A DNA stretch of 44,655 nucleotides from Hallerella sp963656065 (GTDB lineage: Bacteria > Fibrobacterota > Fibrobacteria > Fibrobacterales > Fibrobacteraceae), in NCBI GenBank assembly GCA_963656065.1, contig CAVKGV010000016.1:1-44655 (forward strand), in the 5' to 3' direction. Within the stretch, counting starts at the first letter, position 1. Every line of letters begins with the position of its first letter. The notes under the pieces were generated by a model that worked only from the letters and a program-made list of their open reading frames with translations, ran no database searches and was not told the origin of the DNA. Below are positions 33,267 through 42,101 of the stretch, piece after piece. Position numbers and translations under genes: made by a program.

Positions 33267-34138
33267 TGAAATTTTCGGATCGTCTAGAAAACCGCATCGA
33301 GGCCTGCGGAAATCCCATTTGCCTCGGCATGGATCCCAAGCTGTCGCTGATGCCCGTGGAACGCAAGCATCCGGGCGTCAAAACGAACGAAGACAAGATC
33401 CGTTTCTTCTACGAAGACATCCTTTCGGAATGCGCGCGGAGAAACATCTTTCCCGCGGTCGTCAAACCGAACAGTGCCTACTACGAATGCGTAAGCATTG
33501 AATGCCTGAAAGTTCTGCACGACCTGATAGCGAACTACAAGGAAGCGGGAATCCCGGTGATTCTTGACGCAAAGCGCGGCGACATCGGAAAAACCAGTGC
33601 GGCATACGCTGAAGCGGCTTTCAACATCTACGGTGCGGACGCGGTCACGGTCAGCCCGTGGATGGGAAAGGATTCCGTGGGACCGTTCCTCGAATCGTCA
33701 AACGATAACGGTGTCTATCTGCTTCTCCGGACAAGCAACAAAGGCGCAGCCGATTTCCAGGATATGCCCGTTGAAGGCAAACCGGCTTTTTTTGCGGTGG
33801 CCCAAAAGCTTTTGGAATGGGACAACGGAAACCTGGGCGCAGTCGTCGGAGCGACCCATCCCGAGGAACTCGAACGAATTACGGCTTTCTTTGCCGAAGC
33901 GGGACATGAGATTCCTTTCCTCATTCCGGGCGTTTCCATTCCGGGCGTTCCCGGCGGGCAAGGCGGCGATGCCAAAACGGTTCTCGCAGCCATTGCAAAC
34001 GGCGGCGGAAAGCGCAGGTTCCATGTTCTCAACAGCTCAAGCGGTCTGAATTTCGCTTGGCAGCGCACAGGAAACGAAGCGGAATACGCATCCGCCTGCG
34101 TCGATGCGCTGGAATCTCTCGCCGACGCACTCCGCTGA
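33266..34138 (+). CDS. pyrF: orotidine 5'-phosphate decarboxylase (long, type 2)
   Basis: 290 residues from the ATG at 33266; a TTG one codon earlier is possible, but the ATG overlaps the upstream stop (TGATG) and gives the usual start MKFSDRL. The catalytic motif DAKRGDIGKTSAAYAEA, PNSAYYE near residue 75 and the phosphate loop region PGVSIPGVPGGQGGDAK are present. The enzyme makes UMP. The length and motif spacing match the longer PyrF class rather than the ~230-residue enterobacterial one. Followed by a membrane-anchored protein after 17 bases. Confidence 0.94.
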   Translation: MKFSDRLENRIEACGNPICLGMDPKLSLMPVERKHPGVKTNEDKIRFFYEDILSECARRNIFPAVVKPNSAYYECVSIECLKVLHDLIANYKEAGIPVILDAKRGDIGKTSAAYAEAAFNIYGADAVTVSPWMGKDSVGPFLESSNDNGVYLLLRTSNKGAADFQDMPVEGKPAFFAVAQKLLEWDNGNLGAVVGATHPEELERITAFFAEAGHEIPFLIPGVSIPGVPGGQGGDAKTVLAAIANGGGKRRFHVLNSSSGLNFAWQRTGNEAEYASACVDALESLADALR

Positions 34139-34155
34139 CATCTGAAGGAGAGACC

Positions 34156-34938
34156 ATGCGCCACGTTATCATCATTCTTCTTTCGGTCACGATTGTCGCG
34201 TTTGCGTTCCACTTCGCAAAGCCTCTTTCCGGCCTGCCGCAAAAAGAAGAATTCCTGCCGAAGGCGAACTATGCAAAAGCGATAGCCGTCGGACATAACG
34301 TGACAGCCGCGGGACTGTTCTGGATAAACGGGCTCATCGATCTGGGTGACAGTTATCTTTCGGGACAATCCTACGCATGGCTTTCCCACGTCGGGAACCT
34401 TTCCACGGAACTCGACTCGCTTTTTAAAACCCCTTACGCCGTAGTCGGGAGCGTCACCAACACAGACGAAAAAGACACGACCGACTTTGCCGTCATGCGG
34501 CGGGCAATCCGCGTCTATCCCGAGAACTGGAAATTCGCCATCTACCTCGCTCTGAGACTGGCGAACGGTCCGACGCACAACTATGCGGAAGCCGCAGAAG
34601 TGATGCGCCCCTTTTCCACGAACCCGGACACTACCATTCCCCCGCACATCAAGACCATCTATCGCAACTTTGAATTGAATGCAATGCAAACCGAAATGGC
34701 CGTGGAACTTCTTGTAAACGACGCCATGAATCCGCAAAACAAAGGACTTCTCGGAAGTCTCGCCCCCAAAGCGATGCGCGTTTTGCACCGGACATGGGAG
34801 GATTCCGTCGAAGTCAAGGAAATCAAGTCCATCATACAAAAACTGACGGAACATTCCATCAACCCGGGATACGCCTACAACAGGCTGCTGTCGTTAAAGA
34901 AAGAAGATTCGGATACTACTGTTTCGAAAGGCCCTTGA
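34156..34938 (+). CDS. membrane-anchored protein with TPR-like helices, unknown function
   Basis: 260 residues from the ATG at 34156, with GGAG 7 bases before; an extended reading of 33 codons overlaps pyrF and is not credible. The N-terminal helix HVIIILLSVTIVAFAFHFA is an anchor or signal peptide. The rest is helical (IRVYPENWKFAIYLALRLAN, NYAEAAEVMRPF) and resembles degenerate TPR units. I know no family name. Its last 23 bases overlap the end of the convergent TPR gene on the minus strand. Confidence 0.65.
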   Translation: MRHVIIILLSVTIVAFAFHFAKPLSGLPQKEEFLPKANYAKAIAVGHNVTAAGLFWINGLIDLGDSYLSGQSYAWLSHVGNLSTELDSLFKTPYAVVGSVTNTDEKDTTDFAVMRRAIRVYPENWKFAIYLALRLANGPTHNYAEAAEVMRPFSTNPDTTIPPHIKTIYRNFELNAMQTEMAVELLVNDAMNPQNKGLLGSLAPKAMRVLHRTWEDSVEVKEIKSIIQKLTEHSINPGYAYNRLLSLKKEDSDTTVSKGP

Positions 34939-35701
34939 CGCGGCCCAGCGAATCGGCCCGGTCGCGATTGCGGAGAAGCCCCATCAATTCAAAGGCGTTT
35001 GCGCTACGCACAAGATAATCCCTTGCGATATCAGCCCGCTGTTCAACTTGTCCACGATAGTAGAGAATATTCGCCGACATAAAAGGTCTCCCGACGCGAA
35101 CCGAACTTTTGTGAGCCACGTCAAAGAGGGAATCCGCCGAAGCGTTTCCCAAAAGTCCCGCCGCCCGGGCTTTCGCAAAGGCGAGCGTTCCGGGAGCCTT
35201 GCCGTCAAAAGCGTTTTCCGCATCCCGCAAATACTTTTCCGAAAGGTCCACATTTCCGTTCCCCGCAAAGGCGATGGCCGAAACGCAAAGGATATTTCCC
35301 AAGATGCCGTCCGGGATCCGCTTCAAAAAATTTTCGTCCATCGAATGCTTGATTTCCACAACCTTGTCAAAGTTTTCCCGAGAAAGAAAAAATTCCATCC
35401 ACGAAAGGTTGTAGGCAGCGCGCGTCGCCGTATCGAGATTTTCCTTTCGGACATTCCGCAGCAGCTTTTCCGCAAAATCCAGGTCAAGGCTCTTGATTCG
35501 CAAATCCGCCATCGATATTAAAATTCTCGATTCGGATTCCAAATCCGATTCCTTTCGGCTCGAAAGCAGCGCACGTTCGTAAAGCGAATTCGCCTTTGAA
35601 AACTTCCCCGCCCGAACCGCCTTTTCAGCCCGGAACGCCAGATCCTTGGATTCCGAGGCAAAGGCGCAGACGGCAAGCAAAAGCACAAGAAGGATTCGCA
35701 T
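34916..35701 (-). CDS. exported TPR-like protein
   Basis: 261 residues. Signal peptide MRILLVLLLAVCAFA, then repeated helix pairs (AEKAVRAGKFSKANSLYERALL, LDLDFAEKLLRNVRKENLD, NGNVDLSEKYLRDAENAF) as in TPR proteins. Start chosen at the ATG at 35701 (TGATG with the mlaD stop); GGAGG sits 10 bases before it, and two GTG codons just upstream are alternatives. It closes the engB-mlaEFD block, so a role next to the lipid transport system in the periplasm is possible but not shown. No lipobox: the Cys in LAVCAFA is inside the hydrophobic core without a proper -1 residue pattern. Confidence 0.72.
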   Translation of the reverse strand: MRILLVLLLAVCAFASESKDLAFRAEKAVRAGKFSKANSLYERALLSSRKESDLESESRILISMADLRIKSLDLDFAEKLLRNVRKENLDTATRAAYNLSWMEFFLSRENFDKVVEIKHSMDENFLKRIPDGILGNILCVSAIAFAGNGNVDLSEKYLRDAENAFDGKAPGTLAFAKARAAGLLGNASADSLFDVAHKSSVRVGRPFMSANILYYRGQVEQRADIARDYLVRSANAFELMGLLRNRDRADSLGRVKGLSKQ

Positions 35702-36666
35702 CACCACACATCCTCCGCCACAAAGGGAACGGAATCCCGGTGCGGCATCGAACGTTTGAAAATCCACATATTCGATGCTCCTTCAATCAGATCGTCCGCA
35801 TTCTTGAGCGTTTCTTCGCCCTGCGACACGATACCGTTCATGCTTCCCACGACCCTGCCGAGCGAATCCATCGTCCCGTTCAAATGCAGAAAGACGCCGT
35901 CGAGCGACGTGAAAACGTTGTCGATTTTTTTCGGTGCACTTTCCAGTTCATCCGTCATCGTGGAAAGTTTCCGGGTAAGCGTATCCGTCCGATAGAGAAT
36001 CGCGGGCAGAGAACCGCTGACCTTATCCAAGAGAATCGTGCCTTCATACGAAAAATGATCGAGACGGTCCAACTGGATGTTCAGTTTTTCGTAAATCGTC
36101 TTCGACCCTAAAAGGGCGCCAATCGTCGTCCCGGTATCCATCGTCAGGGAGACCAGCGTATCGACCTCGTTGATGAGGACCGTTACGCGGCCCAAGACGT
36201 CGTTCAGCGTTTCAAGGACCGTTTCGATATCCTGCGCCTTGCCCGCGGTAATCAGTTCGCCGTCTTCGAGAACTCGCCCTTCGCCCTTCCGCACATCGAT
36301 ATTGATGACGCGCTCCGAAATCACGTTCTGGTCGCGGATGGCAAAAATCGTCGCCTTGTCGGTAATCCAAGGCTGAAATTCCCGTCGGATGGTAAATTCC
36401 ATGCGGACCATGCCCGAACTTTCGATTTTTATGCCAGAAACATGCCCGACGCTCACGCCGCTGATCTGAACTTCCGTCCCGGAATGAAGTCCCTGCGCCT
36501 TTTCAAAATTGCTGTAAAGCTTGTATTCCTCGATTCCGATAACCCCTGCCGAAGTCATTCGCGCATAAAGGACCGCCAAGAAAACCATTACGGCGAACGT
36601 GACAAAGACGCCGACCAAAAGACCGGACAAATCCATCCAATTGATCTTCCGCACAGGCTTTAACAA
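35701..36666 (-). CDS. mlaD: MlaD-type MCE domain protein of a phospholipid ABC transport system
   Basis: 321 residues. One membrane helix near 14-36 (LVGVFVTFAVMVFLAVLYAR), then an MCE domain (residues ~40-120: YSNFEKAQGLHSGTEVQISGVSVGHVSGI) and a long helical C-terminal part (~130-300) rich in T, L and D, which in longer MCE proteins forms a tunnel-like helix bundle. It binds lipid between inner and outer membrane. Start is a TTG at 36666 with AGGAG 8 bases upstream; a GTG four codons and an ATG ten codons in are possible. Follows mlaF after about 55 bases. Confidence 0.87.
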   Translation of the reverse strand: MLKPVRKINWMDLSGLLVGVFVTFAVMVFLAVLYARMTSAGVIGIEEYKLYSNFEKAQGLHSGTEVQISGVSVGHVSGIKIESSGMVRMEFTIRREFQPWITDKATIFAIRDQNVISERVINIDVRKGEGRVLEDGELITAGKAQDIETVLETLNDVLGRVTVLINEVDTLVSLTMDTGTTIGALLGSKTIYEKLNIQLDRLDHFSYEGTILLDKVSGSLPAILYRTDTLTRKLSTMTDELESAPKKIDNVFTSLDGVFLHLNGTMDSLGRVVGSMNGIVSQGEETLKNADDLIEGASNMWIFKRSMPHRDSVPFVAEDVW

Positions 36667-36722
36667 GCAACGGACTCCTTATCTCGCCCAACAATCAGGC
36701 ATTCAGAAAAATACTTTATTAT

Positions 36723-37502
36723 CTACGGAATCGGGCAATTATCTTGAAATTCGCGCAAATTGCGGAACATTTCATGTGCAATCGGCAAGTCCGACCGAAG
36801 CCATTCTTCGAATTTCAAACGAGGCGTCAGTTTCTTTCCCGACAGAAAGCAGAGATCCGCTCCAAGCTCTCGCGCTATCAGCAAATCGTGCGTCACCAGA
36901 ATAAGGGATGTCTTGAACATCGCCTGCATGTTGTCGATCAACGGAATCAGCATGTTCCGGTTGTAATTGTCGAGCCCCGCTGTCGGCTCATCCATCAAAA
37001 GCAGTCGCGGGTCCATCGCCCAGGCGCGCGCAATCGCAACACGCTTGGCGACGCCGGAACTCAAAGTATGCGGAAACTTGGATTCCTCGCCGCGAACCCG
37101 CATCAGGTCTAACGCCATGCTCGCCCGCTTCTCGATTTCTTCGGAAGTTCCCCTGTGATGATAATAAAGCGGCATCGAAACGTTCTCGCGAACGGTCAAA
37201 TTGGAAATCAGCGCGGCATTCTGGAAGATAAGTTCCGCGCCTCGCTTGGCGACTTCTAGCGGGCCGTGCTGCGATTTCGGCAAATGCTCTCCGAAATAAT
37301 AGAAGTTTCCGGATGTCGGAACGTCCAAACCGGCGATCAGGCGCAGCAGAAGGCTCTTGCCCTGCCCCGAAGCGCCCGCGACACAAAGGGTCTCGCCGCG
37401 ATTCAGCACCAGATCCAAACCCGAAATGACCTCTTCCTCCTCACCCGCATAACGGAAATGCAGATTTTCGATTCGGAGCGCTTCACCCTGGTAAAAGTCC
37501 AT
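36723..37502 (-). CDS. mlaF: MlaF-type ABC transporter ATPase
   Basis: 259 residues from the ATG at 37502, which overlaps the mlaE stop (TGATG). Walker A GASGQGKS, Q-loop FQNAALISNLTVRENV, signature LSSGVAKRVAIARA (the usual LSGG is changed to LSSG), Walker B LLLMDEPTAGLD and H-loop VTHD. It powers lipid transport by MlaE/MlaD. The reading continues 88 codons upstream, but that part is mlaE read out of frame and has no domain. Confidence 0.92.
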   Translation of the reverse strand: MDFYQGEALRIENLHFRYAGEEEEVISGLDLVLNRGETLCVAGASGQGKSLLLRLIAGLDVPTSGNFYYFGEHLPKSQHGPLEVAKRGAELIFQNAALISNLTVRENVSMPLYYHHRGTSEEIEKRASMALDLMRVRGEESKFPHTLSSGVAKRVAIARAWAMDPRLLLMDEPTAGLDNYNRNMLIPLIDNMQAMFKTSLILVTHDLLIARELGADLCFLSGKKLTPRLKFEEWLRSDLPIAHEMFRNLREFQDNCPIP

Positions 37503-38374
37503 CAGATAATCCTCGAGACCTGATTGGCGTAATCGAAAATGTAGAACAGGGAGAAGAAAACGTCCGTGACGATAACAAAAAGAAACGAGTAGATGACCGA
37601 GCGGGATGTCGCCTTGGGAACCTGCCGAATGTCCTTGCGGATGTTCAAACCATGATAGCAGGCGTTGATGAAAATGATGATTCCGAACATCAGCGGCTTG
37701 AGAATGGACAAGACAAAATCTGTCGCAGTCAAGGCATTCAGAATCGATGTAGAAAGATAATGCCACGAGACATGCAAGTTCAAGGCATCTCCCGAAATGG
37801 CGACGAGAAGTTTCGTCACGGCAAATCCCGCACAGATTCCCGACACCGAAAACAAAATGTTCGCAATCAACATGGAAATCGTCCCACCGACAAAAGCCGG
37901 CATCACCAGATAGCGGACCGGGCTTACGCCGAGCGTCGCGAGAGCGTCCACCTCGGAATTAATCGCCATCGTCCCAATCATCGTCGTCAGGGCGGAACCG
38001 CTACGTCCCGAAATCAGGAACGCGGTAAGGATCGGACCGATTTCGCGAACAAGTACGACAACCATCAAACCGCCAAAAGCATCCGAGAAACCGACACGAG
38101 GCATCACCGTAAGGGCCTCGATTATCGTGATGGTTCCCGTCAGCGTCGCAACGACAAAGAGAACCGGAAAAACCTCCACCGCGGTAAAGTAAATCTGCCG
38201 GATTGTATTCCGGATATCCGTCTGTAAATTTCTCCCCTCCGAAAAAATCGAATGGATGACGCGGAAGAAAAGGAGCAGCTGCTTGCCAAAAACCGTCGAA
38301 AGAAAGGATCTGCCGATCCTGTTGAAAATCGATCCGAACAGAGTCCAGTCGTCAAGAGTCCGGCGGAACTTCAT
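37502..38374 (-). CDS. mlaE: MlaE-type ABC transporter permease
   Basis: 290 residues from the ATG at 38374, overlapping the engB stop (ATGA); the longer reading upstream lies inside engB. Five or six hydrophobic segments, with the family core FGGLMVVVLVREIGPILTAFLISGRSGSALTTMIGTM and EVDALATLGVSPVRYLVMPAF. Forms the membrane part of the MCE lipid transporter. An MlaB-like STAS gene and a MlaC-like gene are not next to it. Confidence 0.92.
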   Translation of the reverse strand: MKFRRTLDDWTLFGSIFNRIGRSFLSTVFGKQLLLFFRVIHSIFSEGRNLQTDIRNTIRQIYFTAVEVFPVLFVVATLTGTITIIEALTVMPRVGFSDAFGGLMVVVLVREIGPILTAFLISGRSGSALTTMIGTMAINSEVDALATLGVSPVRYLVMPAFVGGTISMLIANILFSVSGICAGFAVTKLLVAISGDALNLHVSWHYLSTSILNALTATDFVLSILKPLMFGIIIFINACYHGLNIRKDIRQVPKATSRSVIYSFLFVIVTDVFFSLFYIFDYANQVSRII

Positions 38375-38982
38375 TTTTCCTCGGAAGCGACTGCCGAAAG
38401 GATTTCCTGCCATAAATCGAAGAGTCCGATTTTGCGGAGAACGCTCAGACGAATCGGGCGGACTTTTTCTCCAAAGATCGATGCAATCGCATTTCGCGTC
38501 TTTGCCATCTCGGATTGGTTCGCCTTGTCGCACTTGCTCATCACAGGCATCACGGGACATCCCAGGCCGCGAACGCCTTCAATCGTTTCAAAATCGACAG
38601 GTTGCGGTCCCAGCTTGGAATCGATCAGATAGACGATTCCGCGGAGGGCTTTCGAATGTTCGACAAAGGAACGAATTCCGCCTTCCATCTCATCGACCTT
38701 CCCAAAATTCACGCCGGCAAATCCCACCCCGGGAAGATCCACCAGATAAAACGCTCCGTTGATTTTGAAAAAGTTGATTTCCTTCGTCTTGCCGGGCTTC
38801 GAACTGATACGCACCAGCTTTTTCTTGCCTGTCAGCGCATTCAGGAGCGAGGACTTTCCCACATTCGAGCGTCCGAGAAACGCAATCTGCGGAAGCCCGT
38901 CCGTCGGGATCTGCGAAGGCTTTGTCGCCGCAGTGACAAATTCCGCATTGAGATTTTCCCGGAAATCCTTTTCCTGTTTCAT
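38371..38982 (-). CDS. engB: ribosome biogenesis GTPase EngB/YsxC
   Basis: 203 residues. G1 GRSNVGKSSLLNAL, G2 Thr in GKTKEINFF, G3 DLPGVG, G4 SKCDKAN (from the usual TKxD), all at normal spacing. EngB is an essential GTPase in assembly of the large ribosomal subunit. ATG overlaps the recR stop (ATGA) and its own stop overlaps mlaE, so three unrelated functions are translationally linked. Confidence 0.95.
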   Translation of the reverse strand: MKQEKDFRENLNAEFVTAATKPSQIPTDGLPQIAFLGRSNVGKSSLLNALTGKKKLVRISSKPGKTKEINFFKINGAFYLVDLPGVGFAGVNFGKVDEMEGGIRSFVEHSKALRGIVYLIDSKLGPQPVDFETIEGVRGLGCPVMPVMSKCDKANQSEMAKTRNAIASIFGEKVRPIRLSVLRKIGLFDLWQEILSAVASEEK

Positions 38983-39572
38983 ATTCCTGTCCTCGATTCA
39001 AAAGCCCGGAGTACGGTGACCTCGTCAATATACTCTAATTCGCTGCCCATCGGAATACCGCGGGCAAGGCTTGAACGCTTGACCGGGACGCCTTCTAGCA
39101 TCTTGTCGATAAGAAGAAGCGTCGAATCCGCTTCCGGACTTGAACCCAAGGCAAAAATCACCTCTTCGATTTTTTCCGTCCTGATCCGCTCCACGAGCTG
39201 CGGGATGTGCAAGGCTTCCGGCCCCACGCCGTCTAACGGAGAAAGGACTCCGCCTAGTACAAAGTAAAGTCCGCGATAGATCCCCGCATTTTCAAACGGC
39301 AAGATGTCCGAGAACTTTTCGACCACGCAAATCGTCCTGGAATTTTCACGCGCCTTGCAAATCGGGCAAGGACTTTCTTCCGCAAACGAATGGCAACGCT
39401 CGCAGCGCTTCACCTTGTCACAAGCTTCGAGGATCGTCCGCGAAAAGGATTCCGTACGTTCCCGCGGTCGCATGAGTATAAAGTAAGCGAGCCGGCGCGC
39501 GGTTTTCTTTCCGATGCCCGGGAGCGAGGAAAATTCCTGAATCAGTTTTTCAAGGCTTGGCGGCTCAACCAT
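38979..39572 (-). CDS. recR: recombination mediator RecR
   Basis: 197 residues. Helix-hairpin-helix LPGIGKKTARRLAYF near residue 20, a four-Cys zinc finger (CERCHSFAEESPCPIC) and the Toprim domain (ICVVEKFSDIL, GGVLSPLDGVGPE). Works with RecO/RecF in loading RecA on gaps. Start taken at the ATG at 39572, giving MVEPPSLEKLIQEF, the usual family lead; an ATG five codons upstream is possible. It overlaps the end of the EAL-HDOD gene by 8 bases. Confidence 0.94.
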   Translation of the reverse strand: MVEPPSLEKLIQEFSSLPGIGKKTARRLAYFILMRPRERTESFSRTILEACDKVKRCERCHSFAEESPCPICKARENSRTICVVEKFSDILPFENAGIYRGLYFVLGGVLSPLDGVGPEALHIPQLVERIRTEKIEEVIFALGSSPEADSTLLLIDKMLEGVPVKRSSLARGIPMGSELEYIDEVTVLRAFESRTGI

Positions 39573-40806
39573 GGTCCATCCATCCATAAGCGGTGCTCAG
39601 GCTATCCGCGACATTCTTGCTAGAAAGGGATAGACGCTTCATCAAAATTCCGATGCGTTCCTTGCGATCGTTTTCCACCGCTTCCGCCAATGCAAGGAGC
39701 GTGCCGAGCTTTCCCGAGCCGTGCAGGAGTGCGTTTGAAATTTCCTTGTCGATTTCCATGTCCCCGAGAATCGTTGGCATCGGAGCTTTCACCAGAGCGT
39801 CCATCCGACTGATGATTCCCATAATGAAAGCCTGGCCGGGAAGCGGACCATCCGGATCGATCACTTCCGCAAGGGCTTCCAAAAACCGCGCCCGCTGCGA
39901 AACATTCTGGAAAAGCGCCGACCCCTGCGCAGAATGTCCCATTTCCGGCTGTGCATACAGAAGGAGCATCAGCCAATCCTGCAAATGGGGAACCCCAAGC
40001 CACGCAATCGCATCCTGGACCGTCTCCACCGGATGCCGCCGGAACGATTTCAGGGAATTGACATACTGGATTAAACGTTTCGCCAGGGCGGGACGCTTCA
40101 AAAAGGCTTTTTCGATTTCGGCAAGAGTCGCGTCTCCGCGCAAAAACTGGATCAAATGCAAAATGGACGCAAGAGAACCGTCCATTTTCTTCCCACGCAC
40201 GACTTCCGGCTTCGCAAAGAAATATCCCTGGAAAAGGTCGTAGCCTTCCGCAAGCCTCGCCTTGAAATCCGCTTCGGTCTCCACCTTTTCCGCAAGCAAA
40301 ATCATTCCCCGCTTTTTAAAATAGGGAACCGCAGCGGCAAGGGCTTCGGACGAATTTTCCACCAAATCGAGCTTCACATATTTGACATACGGTAAAAACG
40401 GTTCAATGCGGGAAAGGTTTTCCGGTTCAAACACGACATCGTCAAGAGCGAATTCAAAGCCGCGATCAAAATAATTCTTGACAACGGATATCACGGAAAA
40501 CTCGGCAGGGACGGTTTCCAGAATTTCCAGGACAAAACGTTCCGAATCCAGTGGCCCGAAAATGTTGTCGAGAAGCATCTCGCGGCTGCAGTTGATAAAT
40601 GCCTTGTGATTTCCAACCAGCCGTGAAAGCCCGATGTTGTTCAGGACATTTTCCAACACCTGCGCCGTTTCGCGGACCCCATCTTCAACGACCGCGACAC
40701 GTCCATCCGGTGAATCGCGGAACAAAAGCTCATAGGCAAAAATCCCCCGATTCGAATCGAGAATCGGCTGGCGAGCAAGATAAGCCGGAGATTCCACGGG
40801 AGGCAT
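39565..40806 (-). CDS. EAL-HDOD signalling protein (YuxH type)
   Basis: 413 residues from the ATG at 40806 (AGGA 9 bases upstream; the longer reading overlaps hisG). Residues 1-205 are an EAL-like domain starting LARQPILDSNRGIFAYELLFR, and residues ~210-405 an HDOD domain. The EAL signature is changed to ELL, and DDFG to DDVV, while VKLD, AEKVE and QGYFFAKP remain, so c-di-GMP binding without hydrolysis, or neither, is more likely than phosphodiesterase activity. Such proteins link c-di-GMP or stress to other processes. It lies 11 bases after hisG. Confidence 0.87.
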   Translation of the reverse strand: MPPVESPAYLARQPILDSNRGIFAYELLFRDSPDGRVAVVEDGVRETAQVLENVLNNIGLSRLVGNHKAFINCSREMLLDNIFGPLDSERFVLEILETVPAEFSVISVVKNYFDRGFEFALDDVVFEPENLSRIEPFLPYVKYVKLDLVENSSEALAAAVPYFKKRGMILLAEKVETEADFKARLAEGYDLFQGYFFAKPEVVRGKKMDGSLASILHLIQFLRGDATLAEIEKAFLKRPALAKRLIQYVNSLKSFRRHPVETVQDAIAWLGVPHLQDWLMLLLYAQPEMGHSAQGSALFQNVSQRARFLEALAEVIDPDGPLPGQAFIMGIISRMDALVKAPMPTILGDMEIDKEISNALLHGSGKLGTLLALAEAVENDRKERIGILMKRLSLSSKNVADSLSTAYGWMDHG

Positions 40807-40817
40807 TGGGATCCGTC

Positions 40818-41657
40818 CTAGATTCTCGCCGACTTGATGCTGAAAAGAAGGATGCTCCGGCAACCGACATCCCAAAGCCTGTCCATGATGGAATTGGCAT
40901 CTTCCTCGGGAACCATCGCCTTGACCGCATACCAGTCGCGCCCATGAAGTTTCGAAATCGTCGGAGCGTCAAGTCCCGGCGTCACGCTGCAGGCGCGTTC
41001 GAGCAAATTCGCCGGGCAGTCGTATTCGATCATCATATACGTTTTCGCGACAAGCTTTCCCTCGATCCGGCGAATCAAGGTGTGGACTTCCTCCAACCCC
41101 TGCTTTTCGGGATGGCAGAAGAGAGCCGCGTTGCTGCGGAAAAGAGGTTCTCCCACAATCCGGAGACCGGCTTGCTTGAGCGTCGTCCCCGTTTCAACGA
41201 CATCCACAATCGCATCGGCGACGCCAAGGCTTACGGAAATTTCAACCGCACCTTCCAGCACGACAAAATTCATGTCCTTCTTGTAGAACCCGCTCACGAT
41301 ATTCGGAAAGCTGGTCGCAATCGTCGCATTCGAAAGTTCCCCAAGCGTCTGCACGGGACTCTCATTCGGAACCGCGGCGCACATTTTGCTCGCACCGAAC
41401 GGCAAGTCCAGAACCTTCACCGCGGGACTCTTCGCCTCGGCGTTAAAATCCACGCCCGTAATGCCGGCATCGATGATCCCGCGACCGACATACATCGGAA
41501 TATCGCTCGGACGGAGAAAGAAGAACTCGATCCCGTTCTTCGTATCGAGCTGCGTCAAAGTCTTGTAGGGTTTCGTCGCCTTGTAGCCGCATTCCTTTAA
41601 CAGTTCCTGCGTCGGCTCAAAAAGCATCCCTTTGTTCGGAAGCGCCACCTTAATCAT
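40818..41657 (-). CDS. hisG: ATP phosphoribosyltransferase, long form
   Basis: 279 residues from the ATG at 41657, overlapping the hisE stop (ATGA). Begins MIKVALPNKGMLFEPTQELL and has GRGIIDAGITGVDF and ADAIVDVVETGTTLKQAGL, the PRPP-binding loop. The C-terminal ~75 residues form the ferredoxin-like regulatory domain of the long class, which binds histidine, so no HisZ partner is needed. First step of histidine synthesis; its product is the substrate of HisE encoded upstream. Confidence 0.93.
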   Translation of the reverse strand: MIKVALPNKGMLFEPTQELLKECGYKATKPYKTLTQLDTKNGIEFFFLRPSDIPMYVGRGIIDAGITGVDFNAEAKSPAVKVLDLPFGASKMCAAVPNESPVQTLGELSNATIATSFPNIVSGFYKKDMNFVVLEGAVEISVSLGVADAIVDVVETGTTLKQAGLRIVGEPLFRSNAALFCHPEKQGLEEVHTLIRRIEGKLVAKTYMMIEYDCPANLLERACSVTPGLDAPTISKLHGRDWYAVKAMVPEEDANSIMDRLWDVGCRSILLFSIKSARI

Positions 41658-41914
41658 AATTTCGCATACACCTCTTCGAGCTTGATACCTTTTTCCGCCA
41701 TCATCACGGCGACATAGTAGAGAACCTGGGAAAGTTCCAAACACTGCGCATCGTGCGATTCAAAGCGGGCGGCCATCCACGACTCGGCGGCTTCCTCGAC
41801 AAGCTTCTTGCCGATTCCATGGGGACCTTTCCGGAAAAGTTCCGTCGTACCCTTGCCTTCCGGCATTTCTTTTTTGCGCTCGCAGGCGAGAACGTACATT
41901 TCTTCAAAAGTCAT
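41654..41914 (-). CDS. hisE: phosphoribosyl-ATP pyrophosphatase
   Basis: 86 residues from the second of two adjacent ATGs (41914), since GAGG is then 5 bases away rather than 2. The all-alpha MazG-like fold shows as GIGKKLVEEAAESWMAARF and ELSQVLYYVAVMMAEKGI with the metal-binding Glu cluster. It hydrolyses phosphoribosyl-ATP, the second histidine step. It is a separate protein here, not fused to HisI. First gene of the minus block hisE-hisG-EAL/HDOD-recR-engB-mla. Confidence 0.9.
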   Translation of the reverse strand: MTFEEMYVLACERKKEMPEGKGTTELFRKGPHGIGKKLVEEAAESWMAARFESHDAQCLELSQVLYYVAVMMAEKGIKLEEVYAKL

Positions 41915-42101
41915 CATAACCTCGAAGGTTGAGTTTTTTTTTGGAAAATTAGAAATTCTCGACAAACGCACCCTCCCAAAACCAAATTTTGCAGACCTTA
42001 TCGCAAACACCTCTCCTCCATATCAAATTACAAGGCGACCAAATAAAAATCGAATTTCGCAGATAGCGCGAAATCCGACTTTACGAAACATTGCAGGGAA
42101 A

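Noticed and set aside
41915..42101. Histidine leader peptide or attenuator before hisE
   Set aside because: No short frame with consecutive His codons and no paired terminator/antiterminator stems; only a weak CAAAA/TTTTG hairpin is present, and I see no gene here.
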